Shown: in pieces, positions 46,545 through 59,000 of the stretch
How positions within the stretch are numbered: position 1 is the stretch's first letter
Layout of the letters: each line of letters starts with the position of its first letter
Source: Gigantopelta aegis
Taxonomy: Eukaryota > Mollusca > Gastropoda > Neomphalida > Peltospiridae
DNA: 64,000 nucleotides
NCBI RefSeq assembly: GCF_016097555.1
Contig: NC_054706.1
Span: 76,830,754 to 76,894,753 of the forward strand
Direction of reading: 5' to 3'
Program-made: the position numbers and the translations under genes
Notes under the pieces: generated by a model
Database searches by the model: none
Seen by the model: the letters and a program-made list of their open reading frames with translations, nothing else
What the model was told of the DNA's origin: nothing

Positions 46545-48450
46545 ACTTGACTAGGTATTTAACGTATCCATGTACCTCTATGGTTTCGAACACGCCTATC
46601 CCGAGTCCGTCTTCCGATAAGATCGGGGGTCCGACTCGGGACAGGAAGCACCTAACTAAGGGGTCAGTTTAGAAATTTTGAAAGTTATAGCCAAAAAGAT
46701 AAAATAAATGGAAAGGGGAGGTTAATAAATTTTAACTGCGTCCTTAAATCAAAATAAAACTTAATCTATAACTAATTTGTAAAGTAATTGACGCAATTTT
46801 AGATGGGGTGATCTAAATAAATTATAAATTAATGATTATAAAATAATTAATACTCCGTGAGGTTAGGAGGAAGGGTAGGAAGGTTGGCCCCAGCCCACAG
46901 AAAAGTTAATTAATAGATTAAAAAAAGAAAAAGAAATTACCAATCATATTTCGAACATTGGTGTGACCCAATGGAGGCAGGGGGAGAGGAGAGGCCAGAA
47001 CCTACACAGAACCTAAAGCCAAACCGCCTACGCCATATGGCCACACATACATCCTGTCCTCCGGCATCCCGTCCCCACACTGTGTCCAACCGCAGCTCGA
47101 TCCAATCATGGCAATTAATTATTGAAAATGAAAAATTATTAAAGAGGTCAGGATATTTGTGTCACAAGAGAGTGACGCCTAGGTTAAGATTGCATCGTTG
47201 GTGCCACTGGAAGAGTGGCACAAAAGAGTCCAACGTGGGGTTAGTTATTAAGAAGATGAAACGTCAGAAAGTTTTGCATGTCCAGCCCGCTGTGAAGAGC
47301 GAAACGCATCCGGCCGACACACGAAGAAAGACCCGAGGCGGCCCCTCGGTCAACCCCTAAAACATCAAGATTAAGTCATTCAACAGACGCTGTCACTACT
47401 TTAATCTATAAAGCCCGCGATAGAAAACAAGGTAATGTTAACCAGGGTACTGCCACGGGCACAGACCAGACACCTGCCCCGTTGAATTACACTAGTTGTT
47501 TTTATTAAAAATCTAAAATATAGTTAAAATATGGATAAACAATATTGAAATAATAAGAGAGAGAACATGCCTGTAACCTATCAAAATTAATTTTTGAAAA
47601 ACCATAACCGAATTAAAAAAAACATAAATATTTATAACATACAAATTCCGGAAGGGGGACGGGATTACTGCCAGATAAGCCCCCCCCCCCCCCCCCCCCC
47701 CCCCCCAGTACCGAGCAGTACACATACACACACTAGCATACGACACCACATAACATATATACACAAACAATACAAAAGTAAAAAATATGCCGCCGCCCAG
47801 GCCCCAAACAATGTTTAGGGGGCCAGGCGGCGGCATACAATTATTGTTATAAAATTAATTTTATAAATAAACAGATATCTTAATTAATAGTAATTAAAAA
47901 TTCATTCTCATAAACAATGCCACTAACCCATCACCAAACAAGGCATATGAGTGTGTATTTCAGGGGTCATGTTTTTCGTCAGGAAGCTGGTACGCGTTAT
48001 GCATCATACGGTGCCTTAAAAATTCCATGGGGAAGAGGAGCGGGTGTTAGTACAAATCATTTCCAAAACCATGGAGATGTTTATTGATAAATTAAATACA
48101 CGGTGTTTTGGCCTACAAGTGTTTTATTAATACAAAAGAAAAGAATTATAGACACAAACACACTCTACCCGATAAAGTTGCCCAAATTACGTCACGTTAC
48201 GTTACATTTTGTTACCATGAAAGAAGTGTGCGTTTCGACAACGAACCCAAACTCAATTTACGTGCTTATATCCACTGAATTTTCGGGCACATCCATTCCG
48301 ATAGCCACCTCCGACATATGTTGGTTGTATCGATCAGGACGGAAAGAGGGTTGTTTGAATACTGGGTGCAGTTTAGATTGTTGCAATTCGACAAGAGCTT
48401 TGCGCAATGTTATAGGGGTGATCTTAGTGTTACGAACCCATTTGACGGGG
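46545..48450. other. Unclassified repeat-like region, no confirmed gene
   Basis: A 129-codon frame at 46971-47360 begins MEAGGEERPEPTQ and is basic and proline-rich, without a known domain. Its look and surroundings (CCCGAGTCCGTCTTCC followed by GGGGGTCCGACTCGGG, an imperfect palindrome at 46600-46640) suggest a mobile element that I cannot name. A C run of about 31 bases lies at 47676-47706. Confidence 0.4.
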
Positions 48451-48451
48451 G

Positions 48452-48553
<102 letters not shown>

Positions 48554-49031
48554 CTACCGATATTGCTTTACGTAAAACACTGGTTTAATGTTCAAGGTTC
48601 TATTTGGGTTAAAACACGCTTGCTACGGGTACACTGATTTAACTGGGGTCACTGTTTAAACGTAATATTAGTAGATGATGCTACACTATGGTCAGTCGGC
48701 ATTAGTAAATGATACTAAAATATGGTGAGTCGATCTATAAAAGCGTCATGTTCCCGAACAACCTGTTTCAGTGATTCATCAGTACATACTATCGCAGCTT
48801 AACTGGAGTGTTTGTCTGCATAACCTCTAGCCATAAAATTGGTTTTCCTACCGCAATTGTCTAATACGTTTACCCGAATCTTTGAACTTACCGATGCCAA
48901 TGACATATACTGCATCTAATTTCATATCTGTCGTCTTGTTTGTTTTCTGAAAATAAAGTTTAAATATAAACTGACAAAATAACGAATATATAGTAAGCAA
49001 GTATATCGTCTCTTCTTTTGTCCGTTAATCA

Positions 49032-49269
<238 letters not shown>

Positions 49270-50150
49270 TGAGGGATGGATGAAGGGAAAGACATACATA
49301 CATACATACATACAGATAGACAGATAGACAGTCTGAAAGAATAACAGACAGAAGGAAGAGAAAATGGAACAGAAACAGTGTGTACATACTCGTCCCTGGA
49401 AAAAACACAACACAACTCTATGAATGATTTTATTGAATAATAATATACAAAAGTAAAACAAAATCAGTTTTTCCCGCGGACGTCACTGTTTGTTCTTTGA
49501 TAAAATGTCAATTTGAAGTAGTCTCTACAAAACGACACCAATTGAGACCACGGCGCCTATCGCATGACAGATTAAAACTATATCACATTGGACGAAAAAC
49601 TCAAGGAAGGATATCATGAGTTTGTCTTTTTCCGCTATGGGTTGGGTTCTCATTCACGTGTAAGATCAGTTTGTCACAGGGTGGGATTGTGTCCACTTAA
49701 GCCCATATTAATCTGATAAGCCAAACAACGCCATGAATTTCTCATGAAGTGAGGCGGAGATAACCGAGATAATATGCTGAACAACAAAAGAAACGCACCA
49801 CTGAATGAATCTGAACACAGCATTGAGCAATGCACCAATCTTACTTGCGTCAACCTCGTGTTAATTTTGTTTAAAGTGACAGACCCGAGATTTTAAACAC
49901 TACGACATATTTTTCACTATTAAAGCTGTTTTTGATAATTTAAATTTAAAGTAGATACATTTTATTATTCAGAATATTCATTTTCGTACACCTGAAGTGA
50001 TTCTGGTCATCCACGTTTTGCTAATAACCCCGAATGCATTTTTCACAATTAAAAAAACCGCACGTTCGTCTGAGAAGTAATGGTTATCGAGGCAAGCTCT
50101 AGTTACTTTTAGACGATATTCCCCTGTTACAACTTTATCTAAATGTGTTG
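49270..50150. other. Spacer with possible old repeats
   Basis: A CTGAACAACAAAAGAAACGC phrase at 49774 resembles Tc1-type ends found elsewhere in the window. The stretch after TTTAAAGTGACAGACCC at 49870 looks like an old interspersed repeat, but I cannot define its ends. No coding frame is convincing. Confidence 0.4.
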
Positions 50151-50154
50151 AAGG

Positions 50155-50563
50155 TAAAGTAAAGTAAAGTTTGTTTTATTTAACAACGCCACTAGAGCAC
50201 ACTGATTTTTTTTATCTTATCATCGGCTATTGGACGTCAAACATATGGTCATTCTGACACTGTTTTTTTTTATAGAGGAAACCCGCTGTCGCCACATAGG
50301 CTACTCTTTTACGACAGGCAGCAAGGGATCTTTTATTTGCGCTTCCCATATGCAGGATAGAACAAACCATGGCCTTTGTTGAACCAGTTATGGATCACTG
50401 GGCGGTGCAACTGGTTTACACCTACCCATTGAGCCTTGCGGAGCACTCACTCAGGGTTTGGAGTCGATATCTGGATTAAAAATCCTATGCCTCGACTGGG
50501 ATCCGAACCCAGTACCTATCAGCCTGTAGACCGATGGCCTAACCACAACGCCACCGAGGCCGG
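50155..50563 (-). mobile_element. tRNA-derived SINE, minus strand, near full length
   Basis: On the minus strand it starts ACCGGCCTCGGTGGCGTTGT, has a B-box-like GGGTTCGGATCCCAG and a CCTGAGTGAGTGCTCCGCAA block, and ends with the GTTGTTAAATAAAACAAAC-type tail. It is the same family as 52467-52851, in the opposite orientation. Confidence 0.88.
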
Positions 50564-50569
50564 TGGTTT

Positions 50570-51240
50570 GTAGATTGACTAAATTTATTGTCCATTTCCA
50601 CGGGCGGAAACTAGGGTCTGCGCCTTTGACACTATTTAGCTTTATAGGAAGATATATCGGACGTGGAATGGAAGAAGTATGGGCTGAGCAATATGTTGAA
50701 ATACATGTACATCTCTGTCTGGTGCTGACGTCATTGGTCATATGGTATTAAAGCTGTTTACTGGTGGAATGCAATCCGTACGTGCGATCCAGATATTAAT
50801 TAATTAATATTCATTTAATTACAATTATGTGATTTTTTCAGTTATTTAGTTTAATTTAAACTAATTAAAACTTATTTTAAGGCAGTTATAATAAATGCGC
50901 ATATATTAAAAATAGTGATGAACTATATATATTGTCGAAAATAAACTAAAGTAAATGCTGTGTATATAATACAATTACCATGTGTATGTATGAAATGACT
51001 GCATGCAGGTATATTTATAATTTGTTTTTTGAGATATATATATGTGTTATATTTTATGTGCAATGCGCCACTCATTATTACGGAGTGGTCAACCCTAGAA
51101 CAAATAAAATATTTCGGATTTGAATTATTACATGTATGTATTACAAGTATGACAATAATAAGTCCACGGTAATTCTTACGGTCTACCTGGGAGACTTTTA
51201 CTTAACTTCAAGTATAAAACTTCAAGTATAAAACTTAAAG
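50570..51240. other. Spacer, no gene seen
   Basis: A, T-rich sequence. The short open frames show no motif and no repeat family is recognised. Confidence 0.45.
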
Positions 51241-51252
51241 TCTAGACTTTAA

Positions 51253-51352
51253 TAAAGTCTAGACTTTAATAAAGTCCAGACTTTAACGTAATGCTATTTG
51301 AATGGCATTGCCATGACGTTAAAGTCTGGACTTTATTAAAGTCTAGACTTTA
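51253..51352. other. Perfect 37-bp inverted repeat with 26-base loop
   Basis: The left arm 51253-51289 (built on AAAGTCTAGACTTTAATAAA) pairs without mismatch with the right arm 51316-51352. The loop is AATGCTATTTG followed by AATGGCATTGCCATG-like bases. Each arm is itself made of the near-palindrome AAAGTCTAGACTTT, and a further copy precedes the left arm. Transcribed, it would form a strong hairpin. Confidence 0.93.
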
Positions 51353-51620
51353 AGGTTTATAAGCACGGGGCCTGGAAGGAAATTCTCTAGATTGATCAAC
51401 TGTATTAAATTATTTTGCTAAAAGTACCAAAACTGCTTCATTACCGTATATGATATTTCATTTATTACCTAATCAAGGCCGCGCGCAAAACATTACTAAA
51501 GAATTGATTGAAATAATAACGGCATTTAGTACTTTGAAAAATTAATGTACTTGCCATAATTTATCTGCTGACTGTACCAAACGTGTATTTGGTTTTGGTG
51601 ATAAAGGCGTCACATGTAAC

Positions 51621-52016
51621 TTAAAGGAACTAGCCGGCGTTTTCGGCGATTCTTAAGATGATATCGACCAACAGAGACTTTTTAACGACTCTAATTACAT
51701 ATTAAATATATTTTTCTGTATTAGTGGTTGTGTATTAAATACGTTTCTGATCATCCTAGTGTTTGCACTCAGTCGAACTTCATTTTATTTCCTAATATAT
51801 ATATATATTTTTTTTTTCATATTTTTCATACGTACTAAATTACTGGGATACCAAATCCACTTTGAGCTACATACAAATATTAGAACGATCAGAAACACAT
51901 TGAATAGACACTGATATTTGTAAAGAAGAAAATATTTTTAATATATAATAGTCGTTACGAAATGTTAGTAGCCGAAACCATCTTACAATGCAGCAAACGC
52001 AAGGTAGTCCCTTTAA
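51621..52016. mobile_element. TTAA MITE, copy 3 (396 bp)
   Basis: Bounded by TTAAAGGAACTAGCC and GTAGTCCCTTTAA, giving TTAA at both ends. It shares AACTTCATTTTATTTCC, CATACGTACTAAATTAC, TACAAATATTAGAACGATCA and GAAACACATTGAATA with the copies at 16.9 and 61.0 kb. No transposase is present. Confidence 0.8.
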
Positions 52017-52257
52017 CGACCTTGGTTATCAACGTCTACAACTGTTATCAGGGTCGTTGGTTCCGGAGGCCAACTGACTGCGTGAAGAAGAGCAAATTTC
52101 TACTAGTATTTCTTGTGGGTCGTACGACCTACAAATCAGTCATAACCCTATTTAAGGACATTGCTTTCCTGTATCTTTGTCTCTCTGTCTCTGTTTATCT
52201 TACCCCCTCTGTACCTATCATACACACATTCTCTCTATCTCTTTATCTGTCTGTCTG

Positions 52258-52309
52258 TCTCTCTCTATCTATCTTACCCTCCCCCCACCTCTCTCTCTCT
52301 CTTACCCTC

Positions 52310-52386
<77 letters not shown>

Positions 52387-52422
52387 GTCTCTCTCTCTCT
52401 CTCTGTATGTCTCTCTCTATAT
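52258..52422. repeat. (CT)n microsatellite
   Basis: A CT tract of about 65 bp with flanking CTCTCTGTATGT and TTACCCTCCCCCCACC units. Leu-Ser open frames over it are not genes. Confidence 0.97.
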
Positions 52423-52425
52423 ATA

Positions 52426-53072
52426 TGAAGAGTTCAGGCGCAAAACGCGATATATCCATTTTTCATACCGGCCTCGGTGGCGTCGTGGTTAGGACATCGG
52501 TCTACAGGCTGGTAGGTACTGGGTTCGGATCTCAGTCGAGGCATGGGATTTTTAATCCAGATACCGACTTCAAACCCTGAGTGAGTGCTCCGCAAGGCTC
52601 AATGGGTAGGTGTAAACCACTTGCACCGACCAGTGATCCATAAATGGTTCAACAAAGGCCATGGTTTGTGCTATCCTGTCTGTGGGAAGCGCAAATAAAA
52701 GATCCCTTACTACTAATCGGAAAGAGTAGCCCATGTAGTGGCGACAGCGGGTTTCCTTCTAAATCTGTGTGGTCCGTAACCATATGTCTGACGCCATATA
52801 ACCGTAAATAAAATGTGTTGAGTGCGTCGTTAAATAAAATAATTCTTTCTTTCCATTTTTCATTTTCAGTAATAATGGGTTTTTTAATTGGCGTATATCA
52901 CGTTTTAAAAAAAAACACCCGGGATTTACCGAATACAATTTCATAAGGATCAATCACGTTACGCAGCAAATCAGCAGGCCTACGATTAGCCCTTACTGAC
53001 ATACAATAATGGCTTTAACTTAAAAAAGAAGAAAGAAAATGGTTTATATCGCGTTTTGCGCCTGAACTCTTC
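52426..53072. mobile_element. MITE with 28-bp perfect ends, carrying a SINE
   Basis: The ends GAAGAGTTCAGGCGCAAAAC plus GCGATATA at 52426-52453 and their exact inverted copy at 53045-53072 enclose about 647 bp. Of this, 385 bp is a SINE (52467-52851) plus its duplicated target, leaving a MITE of about 250 bp. TA-rich flanks agree with TA target use. Confidence 0.9.
52467..52851 (+). mobile_element. tRNA-derived SINE with 11-12-bp target duplication
   Basis: It starts ACCGGCCTCGGTGGCGTCGT (A-box region), with B-box-like GGGTTCGGATCTCAG, central AAAAGATCCCTTACTACTAA, and a tail TAAATAAAATAATTCTTTCT. CCATTTTTCAT flanks it at 52456-52466 and 52853-52863. It lies inside the MITE, so it is the younger of the two. 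Confidence 0.93.
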
Positions 53073-53091
53073 ATATATATATACATATATA

Positions 53092-54596
53092 CTGAACAAA
53101 ATAAGAAACTTCTGCTAACTTTGCTTGAACATAATTTGATGAAAACAAACCGAGGGAATAATTGTTATATATGCGTTTAAAGAGTGTTCCATGATGCATC
53201 GTTTGGTGTAAAAATCATGGCCATAGGTTAACAGAAACTGGGAGAAATTTTGACCAAGTGTGGTAGGGGTTAAAAAAAAATCCCCACTTAATAATGGGTA
53301 TGACCACCTCTTGAATTGACCACTGCAGTGCATCGCAGGCGCATAGAATTGCCTAAAGTGTTGATTTCTGTCTGTGGAATATTGTTCCATTCCTGAATGA
53401 GCGCTTGACGAAGTTCGTTGACGTTAGCGGGTGGGTTGGGACGACGCCTCAATCGTCTGTCCAGACTATCCCAGACATGCTCGATGGGGTTGAGATCAGG
53501 ACTTTTGGCGGGCCGGTCATCAATGAAATCAATGTTATTTGTCATAAGAAAATTTACAGTGTCTCTAGCTGTATGAGAGGTGGCATTATCATGCTGAAAA
53601 ATCGAGATGTTGGCGTTGTTATGGAACAGAGCAATGACGTGATGAGCGAGAATGTCATCGCGGTAACGTTGAGCATTCAAATTGCCATCAATGACGACTA
53701 GTGGTGAACGATAACCATGGGCAATGGCTACCCAGACCATGACACAACCCCCACCCCCGAAACGATATCGTTCAAGAACACAACAGTCAGCATAGCGTTC
53801 ATTTCTCCTACGGTAGACGCGCACCCTGCCATCACCACGTTGTAAAGAAAATCTGGATTCATCCGAAAAAATAACGGTATTCCAGCGTCGCCGTATCCAA
53901 CGAGTGTGTACACGTGCCCAATTAAGACAATTTAGACGATGTAGTTGCGTTAAACCGCATCCGACGTAAGGACGTCGTGCATGTAAACCGTTCTCCCGCA
54001 GACGATTACGAACAGTTTGCCCACTGATTCGGTTATTATGAAGCCCAGGTGTGTTAGCAGCAGTAGCAGTGGCAGTTTGGAATCGATTGCGCAAATGCGT
54101 GTTCATGATATAGCGGTCTTGACAACGCGTTGTAACACGCGGACGTCCACGACGTGGCAAGTCGTTGGTGCTTCCTGTCGTTCGAAATCTTACGCGAAGA
54201 TTTCGTATCGCTCGACTAGAACTCCCAACATGCCTTGCAACATCTTCTGTCGACATGCCAGCATCAAGCATGCCAATCGCCCATTCGCGTAAATTATTGG
54301 GTATTCTTGGCATACTAAAAATGCTACAATGTTTTTTCGTTCACTTGACAACAATGTCGGTAAGACAAGTAAAACAAATTGACCGAATACTACACGGGAC
54401 ATGTCGAACCATGCATGCACGTGCAAATTGAATTTCACGTTGTCGACGATTAACAGTGCAAAAATAATCGATAAAATTCATGAATCCTGATAATACAGCT
54501 CAAGGCTAATACTACCTATATAATTTCATTACACAATGAATTCTTTAACACAACAAATACTACATGTACAAATCGGAAGTTTCTTTTTTTGTTCAG
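53092..54596 (-). mobile_element. Tc1-type DNA transposon (1505 bp)
   Basis: Ends CTGAACAAAATAAGAAACTTC and its inverted near-copy (GAAGTTTCTTTTTTTGTTCAG) are flanked by TA. It carries one intact transposase. It lies 19 bases beyond the MITE end at 53072, in the same TA-rich target. Confidence 0.94.
53288..54313 (-). CDS. Tc1/mariner-superfamily transposase, DD35E, intact
   Basis: A 341-residue frame starting MPRIPNNLREWAIGMLDAGM. It has an N-terminal helix-turn-helix (VARHVGSSSRAIRNLRVRF), a GRPRVTT hook-like segment, and catalytic Asp residues in FSDESRFSLQ and FQHDNATSH. The Glu is in DLNPIEHVWD, with 35 residues between the second Asp and the Glu. It ends SRGGHTHY. A DD35E spacing distinguishes it from the DD34E element at 33.4-35.0 kb. 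No stop or frameshift is seen, so it may be active. Confidence 0.94.
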   Translation of the reverse strand: MPRIPNNLREWAIGMLDAGMSTEDVARHVGSSSRAIRNLRVRFRTTGSTNDLPRRGRPRVTTRCQDRYIMNTHLRNRFQTATATAANTPGLHNNRISGQTVRNRLRENGLHARRPYVGCGLTQLHRLNCLNWARVHTRWIRRRWNTVIFSDESRFSLQRGDGRVRVYRRRNERYADCCVLERYRFGGGGCVMVWVAIAHGYRSPLVVIDGNLNAQRYRDDILAHHVIALFHNNANISIFQHDNATSHTARDTVNFLMTNNIDFIDDRPAKSPDLNPIEHVWDSLDRRLRRRPNPPANVNELRQALIQEWNNIPQTEINTLGNSMRLRCTAVVNSRGGHTHY

Positions 54597-54599
54597 TAT

Positions 54600-56090
54600 A
54601 TATATACCGTCACTCCGTCACAAAAGTCAATAGTACCACATGTCATGATGACGTTTCGTTTAACCAATAAAACCCCCGATAGTCTTCCCTAACGGAGGCA
54701 CCTGCCATGGGCATAGTCGAAATTTATCACGTTCGTTGTTATATTTAAAAGTATGTAGAAGATTTTGACCAAAACGATGAAAAGGTATGCACAAGCTCAA
54801 ATTATTGTATAGCATCAGGCAGATTTTTGAGTTTTTAACTGAAACGTCAAATCAAAAATTAGTTTTTAAATGTCTACCATAAATCTTGTTGAAAGTTTCC
54901 AGGAGAGCTTAAATGTCAAAACGCTGATGAAACATAGTATGGCGTTGTTTTAAATCGACGTATTGTAATGAACATTCTCTTTTGCCAGGAACTGTCGTAT
55001 GTAGATATCGAGAGCTCCAGCGAAAGGAATTGAACGCGTTTTCGTTATATTTGACAATGTCTTGACATAATAACATACACTCTTTGAAAACATTTTAAAG
55101 AACAATAATAAAACATTGTAAAATCACAAAATAAAAACATTATGATGCCTAAGACTCAATACCACTGACAGACATGATTATTTTATGTGAAATAAGATAA
55201 ACATTAAAAACTACAATTAATCACAGTAAAGAACGATGCAATATATAGTTACCGTTTTGTTGTTATAACTGTGAACAGTTGAAATCCCCTTCAAAATTGT
55301 TTATCTAAATTCTCCCATATAGTCTAAATATTACATAATTCGGCGAAAGGAGAGTTTGCGCATCTTACTCAAAGGGCCGTCTCTTTTAAGTTTCTGCTAT
55401 ATGTATACACATGCTTTTATTTTTTAAAAGAAAGAAAGAAAAAAGAGAAAAGAAACCATGCTTATTATTATTATCAAGGTCGTCTAATATAGTACAAATC
55501 GACTTGTATTAAGAAGCCATGTGTCCTTTAATTGGCCGACTCACAGAGCTTTGTATTAAACGTACATGCTACTCTAGAAACAATGGACAATATTTCTAGT
55601 TGAAGCATAAACCTTTTTGTAGAATATTTATGTTTGTACACTTGGGGATATTGTGGTTACCCCAATGTCTGCATAAGCTCCAGTAAGGTCTTGGTGAAAC
55701 GCTGTGGCGGGCGCCAGTCTTTCCATGATATTGGGACTTTGTAAATACCTTTTAGAAATAGATCCTAATGCATCGCCAGGATATGTGCGACACTTTAGAA
55801 CACGTCAGTTGACAAGGATATTTAGAATTCACTCGTCTTCAGGCTTTGAGCCAATTTCACAAAATACCGTAAGTTTACGTCTGCGACTAGCAGTTATATC
55901 GGACATACGTTTACATGCGTTTAGTATTTATTTCACACAGAACAATATATAGACCGTGGGTCCACCCAAAAATAATACTGTTTTGGCATCTGACTAAGCA
56001 TAGTGAGTGAATGAATTTGAAATGTCCCGAGTATTACAAACATAGTATATGAAAAAACTGCATGGCAATGTTCAAGTTAACATCCAGACA
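54600..56090. other. Spacer, no gene seen
   Basis: No frame, RNA gene or repeat is recognised. Short open frames here lack motifs. Confidence 0.5.
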
Positions 56091-59000
56091 TATTTTGAAC
56101 AGGTTTAAGACCAAATTATGAATGCTGTTCATGCTAAATTACATGGTCATAACAACAAACCACAAAGCAATGCAATATATGTGGTATGGATATAGTACCG
56201 GGGGTATACTCACCAGCAAAAGTTACACAATTCCCAATATACGTAATTCTCTATGTACATGCGTATATATACATACCGTACCTAAAACATTCTGATCCTT
56301 TTATTATTGTATTGTATTTAATATCTGAAGGCAGTATTACTTAAATATTGTGCAGTACATGCTGTATAAACCAGTTACATGGATATTTTGAATATTTTTA
56401 TATTACACACAAGTCTTACAAACATAAAAAGTGAATTTACATACCATTCTAGGCAAGTCTGCATTACATATACAATTTATCCGTCTCACAACAGTTCATC
56501 TTACAATAGCTAGGTTTTTTGTTGCTTTTTGTAATATTTTAGAATTGCAGTTCTATTTATATTATGCTTAACTTATGTTTTGGTGTATATATTTGATATC
56601 TACATAGAATATTGTTATCAGGCAAATATCTAGCACTATAAAAATCTAACTTTCATTCCCAATTCTCAATAATTTTATGTGACCCAAATATGATATATGT
56701 GAAGTTTACAATGTTCTATCTCTTCATCCTTCCTTTTATTCTATTAAGTAGATGTTAATAACAATTACAAAACAATATAATATGAGGTACGAATAATTAT
56801 ATACTTCTCAAAATAAGTTACTAGTAAGCAATGCCAGAAATGTATTAATTTCTATGTATACACATACTTAGGATTGCCTGAAGCTTTTATTCTTAAAAAA
56901 ACAAATTGACCTGGCTTTTTTCTATAGTATATTGAGGCTTCATTATTCAAATATGGTTAAGTATATGGAGTTTATATACTATGTTCACAAATTTATGAAG
57001 ATGTCCCTATGTTCTTAGTACCAACCAATTATAAGTACCTTTCCTCAGCATGTGTGTTAAAACATTTACAATTCATCTATTTTAAAAACATATTTGTATT
57101 TAAATTGTGCTTAATTTATATAATTGACATCGGATATAGTCATCAGGCATATCTAGTACTTGACTTTCGTTCCTATTTCAGTCTTATCATCTGACTCAAA
57201 TATAATGTCTATTATGTTCACAATATCTGTAATTTCTTATTTTGTCCTCTGGGCCTTTGCTCTTGATCCTCCCTCAGTATGTCAACAGCTCTTGTTATCA
57301 GATCACAAACCATCCAATTCAGCTTCAGTATGTCTTTGGACATTTCTCAGCCATTTCTATGTGGTTGAGGAATACCCTGGACTTCGTGATATGACTAATA
57401 CCATATGAGACCATGGCAATTTGCTCTCTTCCAATTTGCTCTATTGGTACAGCATATTTTCAGGGAATATCTACTGGATGGAAGGTTTGCAACTAATCCA
57501 CAGTAGCATAATAACAGCATTCGTGGTTTGGCACTAAATTTCTCATGTGAAAGGGGTTCTTCCAAGCCACACTTGATCTAAGGAATCCCTTAAAAAGTCT
57601 TAAGAGACTAGAAGACCATTTAAATGAAAAAAAAAGAGAAAACTCTGCCCTCAGCTTCTTGGGAAGAGGGTTCTATTTGTGAGACAAAGTACATGTTTCA
57701 AACGCAAACCATGTCTGAGGGTGTTGTAAAGTGCACAAGAAAATGCAGAAACAAAGATTATACTTCAATGTCTGTACATTACTGCCAGTTCATCATCCCA
57801 GATACGGACATTTGTATACACTCAATTTGGCAACAAGAGGCATCTTATAGATGTGCACAGCATCATTAAGGATGCAGGGAAGACACCAACTAGCAATTCC
57901 AGCTGTGCTTGCCATTACTGGCTATGATACCAACAGTGCTTTTATGCAGAATGGAAAACTGAAGGTTTTGAACATTCTCAAGCAACACCAAGACTTCCTT
58001 GAAATGTTGTTAGCTCATGGAAATTCAGCAAAAATTTGTTCATATATTTAAGAAGCAGATCATTTCATATACCTTCTCTATGGGAGTGCAGGTGCGAATA
58101 ACATACAAAAACATCATGACTTGAGAAATATCTGGAAATGTTTGTTGCCAAACCAAGGATGATAATATTGAACTACAGTAGAGTATAAATCAGCCTTCTC
58201 CACTCTACATGTATGTATTCACTGAGAATGCTCTGAGAATGCACATAAAGAGAACAAATTGCCAAGTTGTCATTTGGTATCAGTCATGCCACGCATACCA
58301 GGCTATTCCCCAACCAAATGGTCATATGGCTGAGAAATTTTAGAAGGCACACTAGAGATGAAACAGTGATATGAATCCATGAGAGCTGATGGACATACTG
58401 ATGGGGGAACCAGAGCAGAGCCTGGAGAAGGAGAATACCAGAAATTGTGAACATGACAGACATACTTTAATTGCATGAAAATGCAAAGGAATATGAAAGG
58501 AAGTCAAAACTTTCCTAGACAATATTTGATGTGGAAACTAATTATATACACTTGAGCATAAGTTAAGCACAATGTAAATATAAAGGCAAATCTAAAAATA
58601 TTACAAACACAGACTAGTATAAGATGAACTTCTGTGAGATAGATGACTTGTACATGTAATGCAAAAGAAATTATGGTAGGTACACAAAACTGATGCTTTA
58701 AATTTTTAACACTGGTGTTTAGTAAAGAGGGACATATTCATAATATTGATGCACATACATGTATACTCAAAATTAATTAAGGGCTAGTAAACTTTCTTAT
58801 ATTATAATATAATTCTTTGTTACTGTCATATTATTTTAGCATGTTTTGGTCATATATATATATGGCTTCTATACATTGTTTCAGTAAACTTTTACTGGTT
58901 ATACACGCAAAAAACACTGGGATTTCACATACTTATGAAAAATATTGAAATGAGCATTAGGCAAGTATTTGTTACACATTTGTTCAGAATGTTTTTTGTC

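Noticed and set aside
46971-47360. 129-codon basic, proline-rich frame
   Set aside because: Not rejected outright, but no domain, homologue or splice context was recognised and the surroundings look repetitive, so it is not called as a gene.
50480-50563. Possible tRNA gene
   Set aside because: A- and B-box-like sequences belong to the tRNA-derived head of a SINE; no cloverleaf with a proper acceptor stem was seen.
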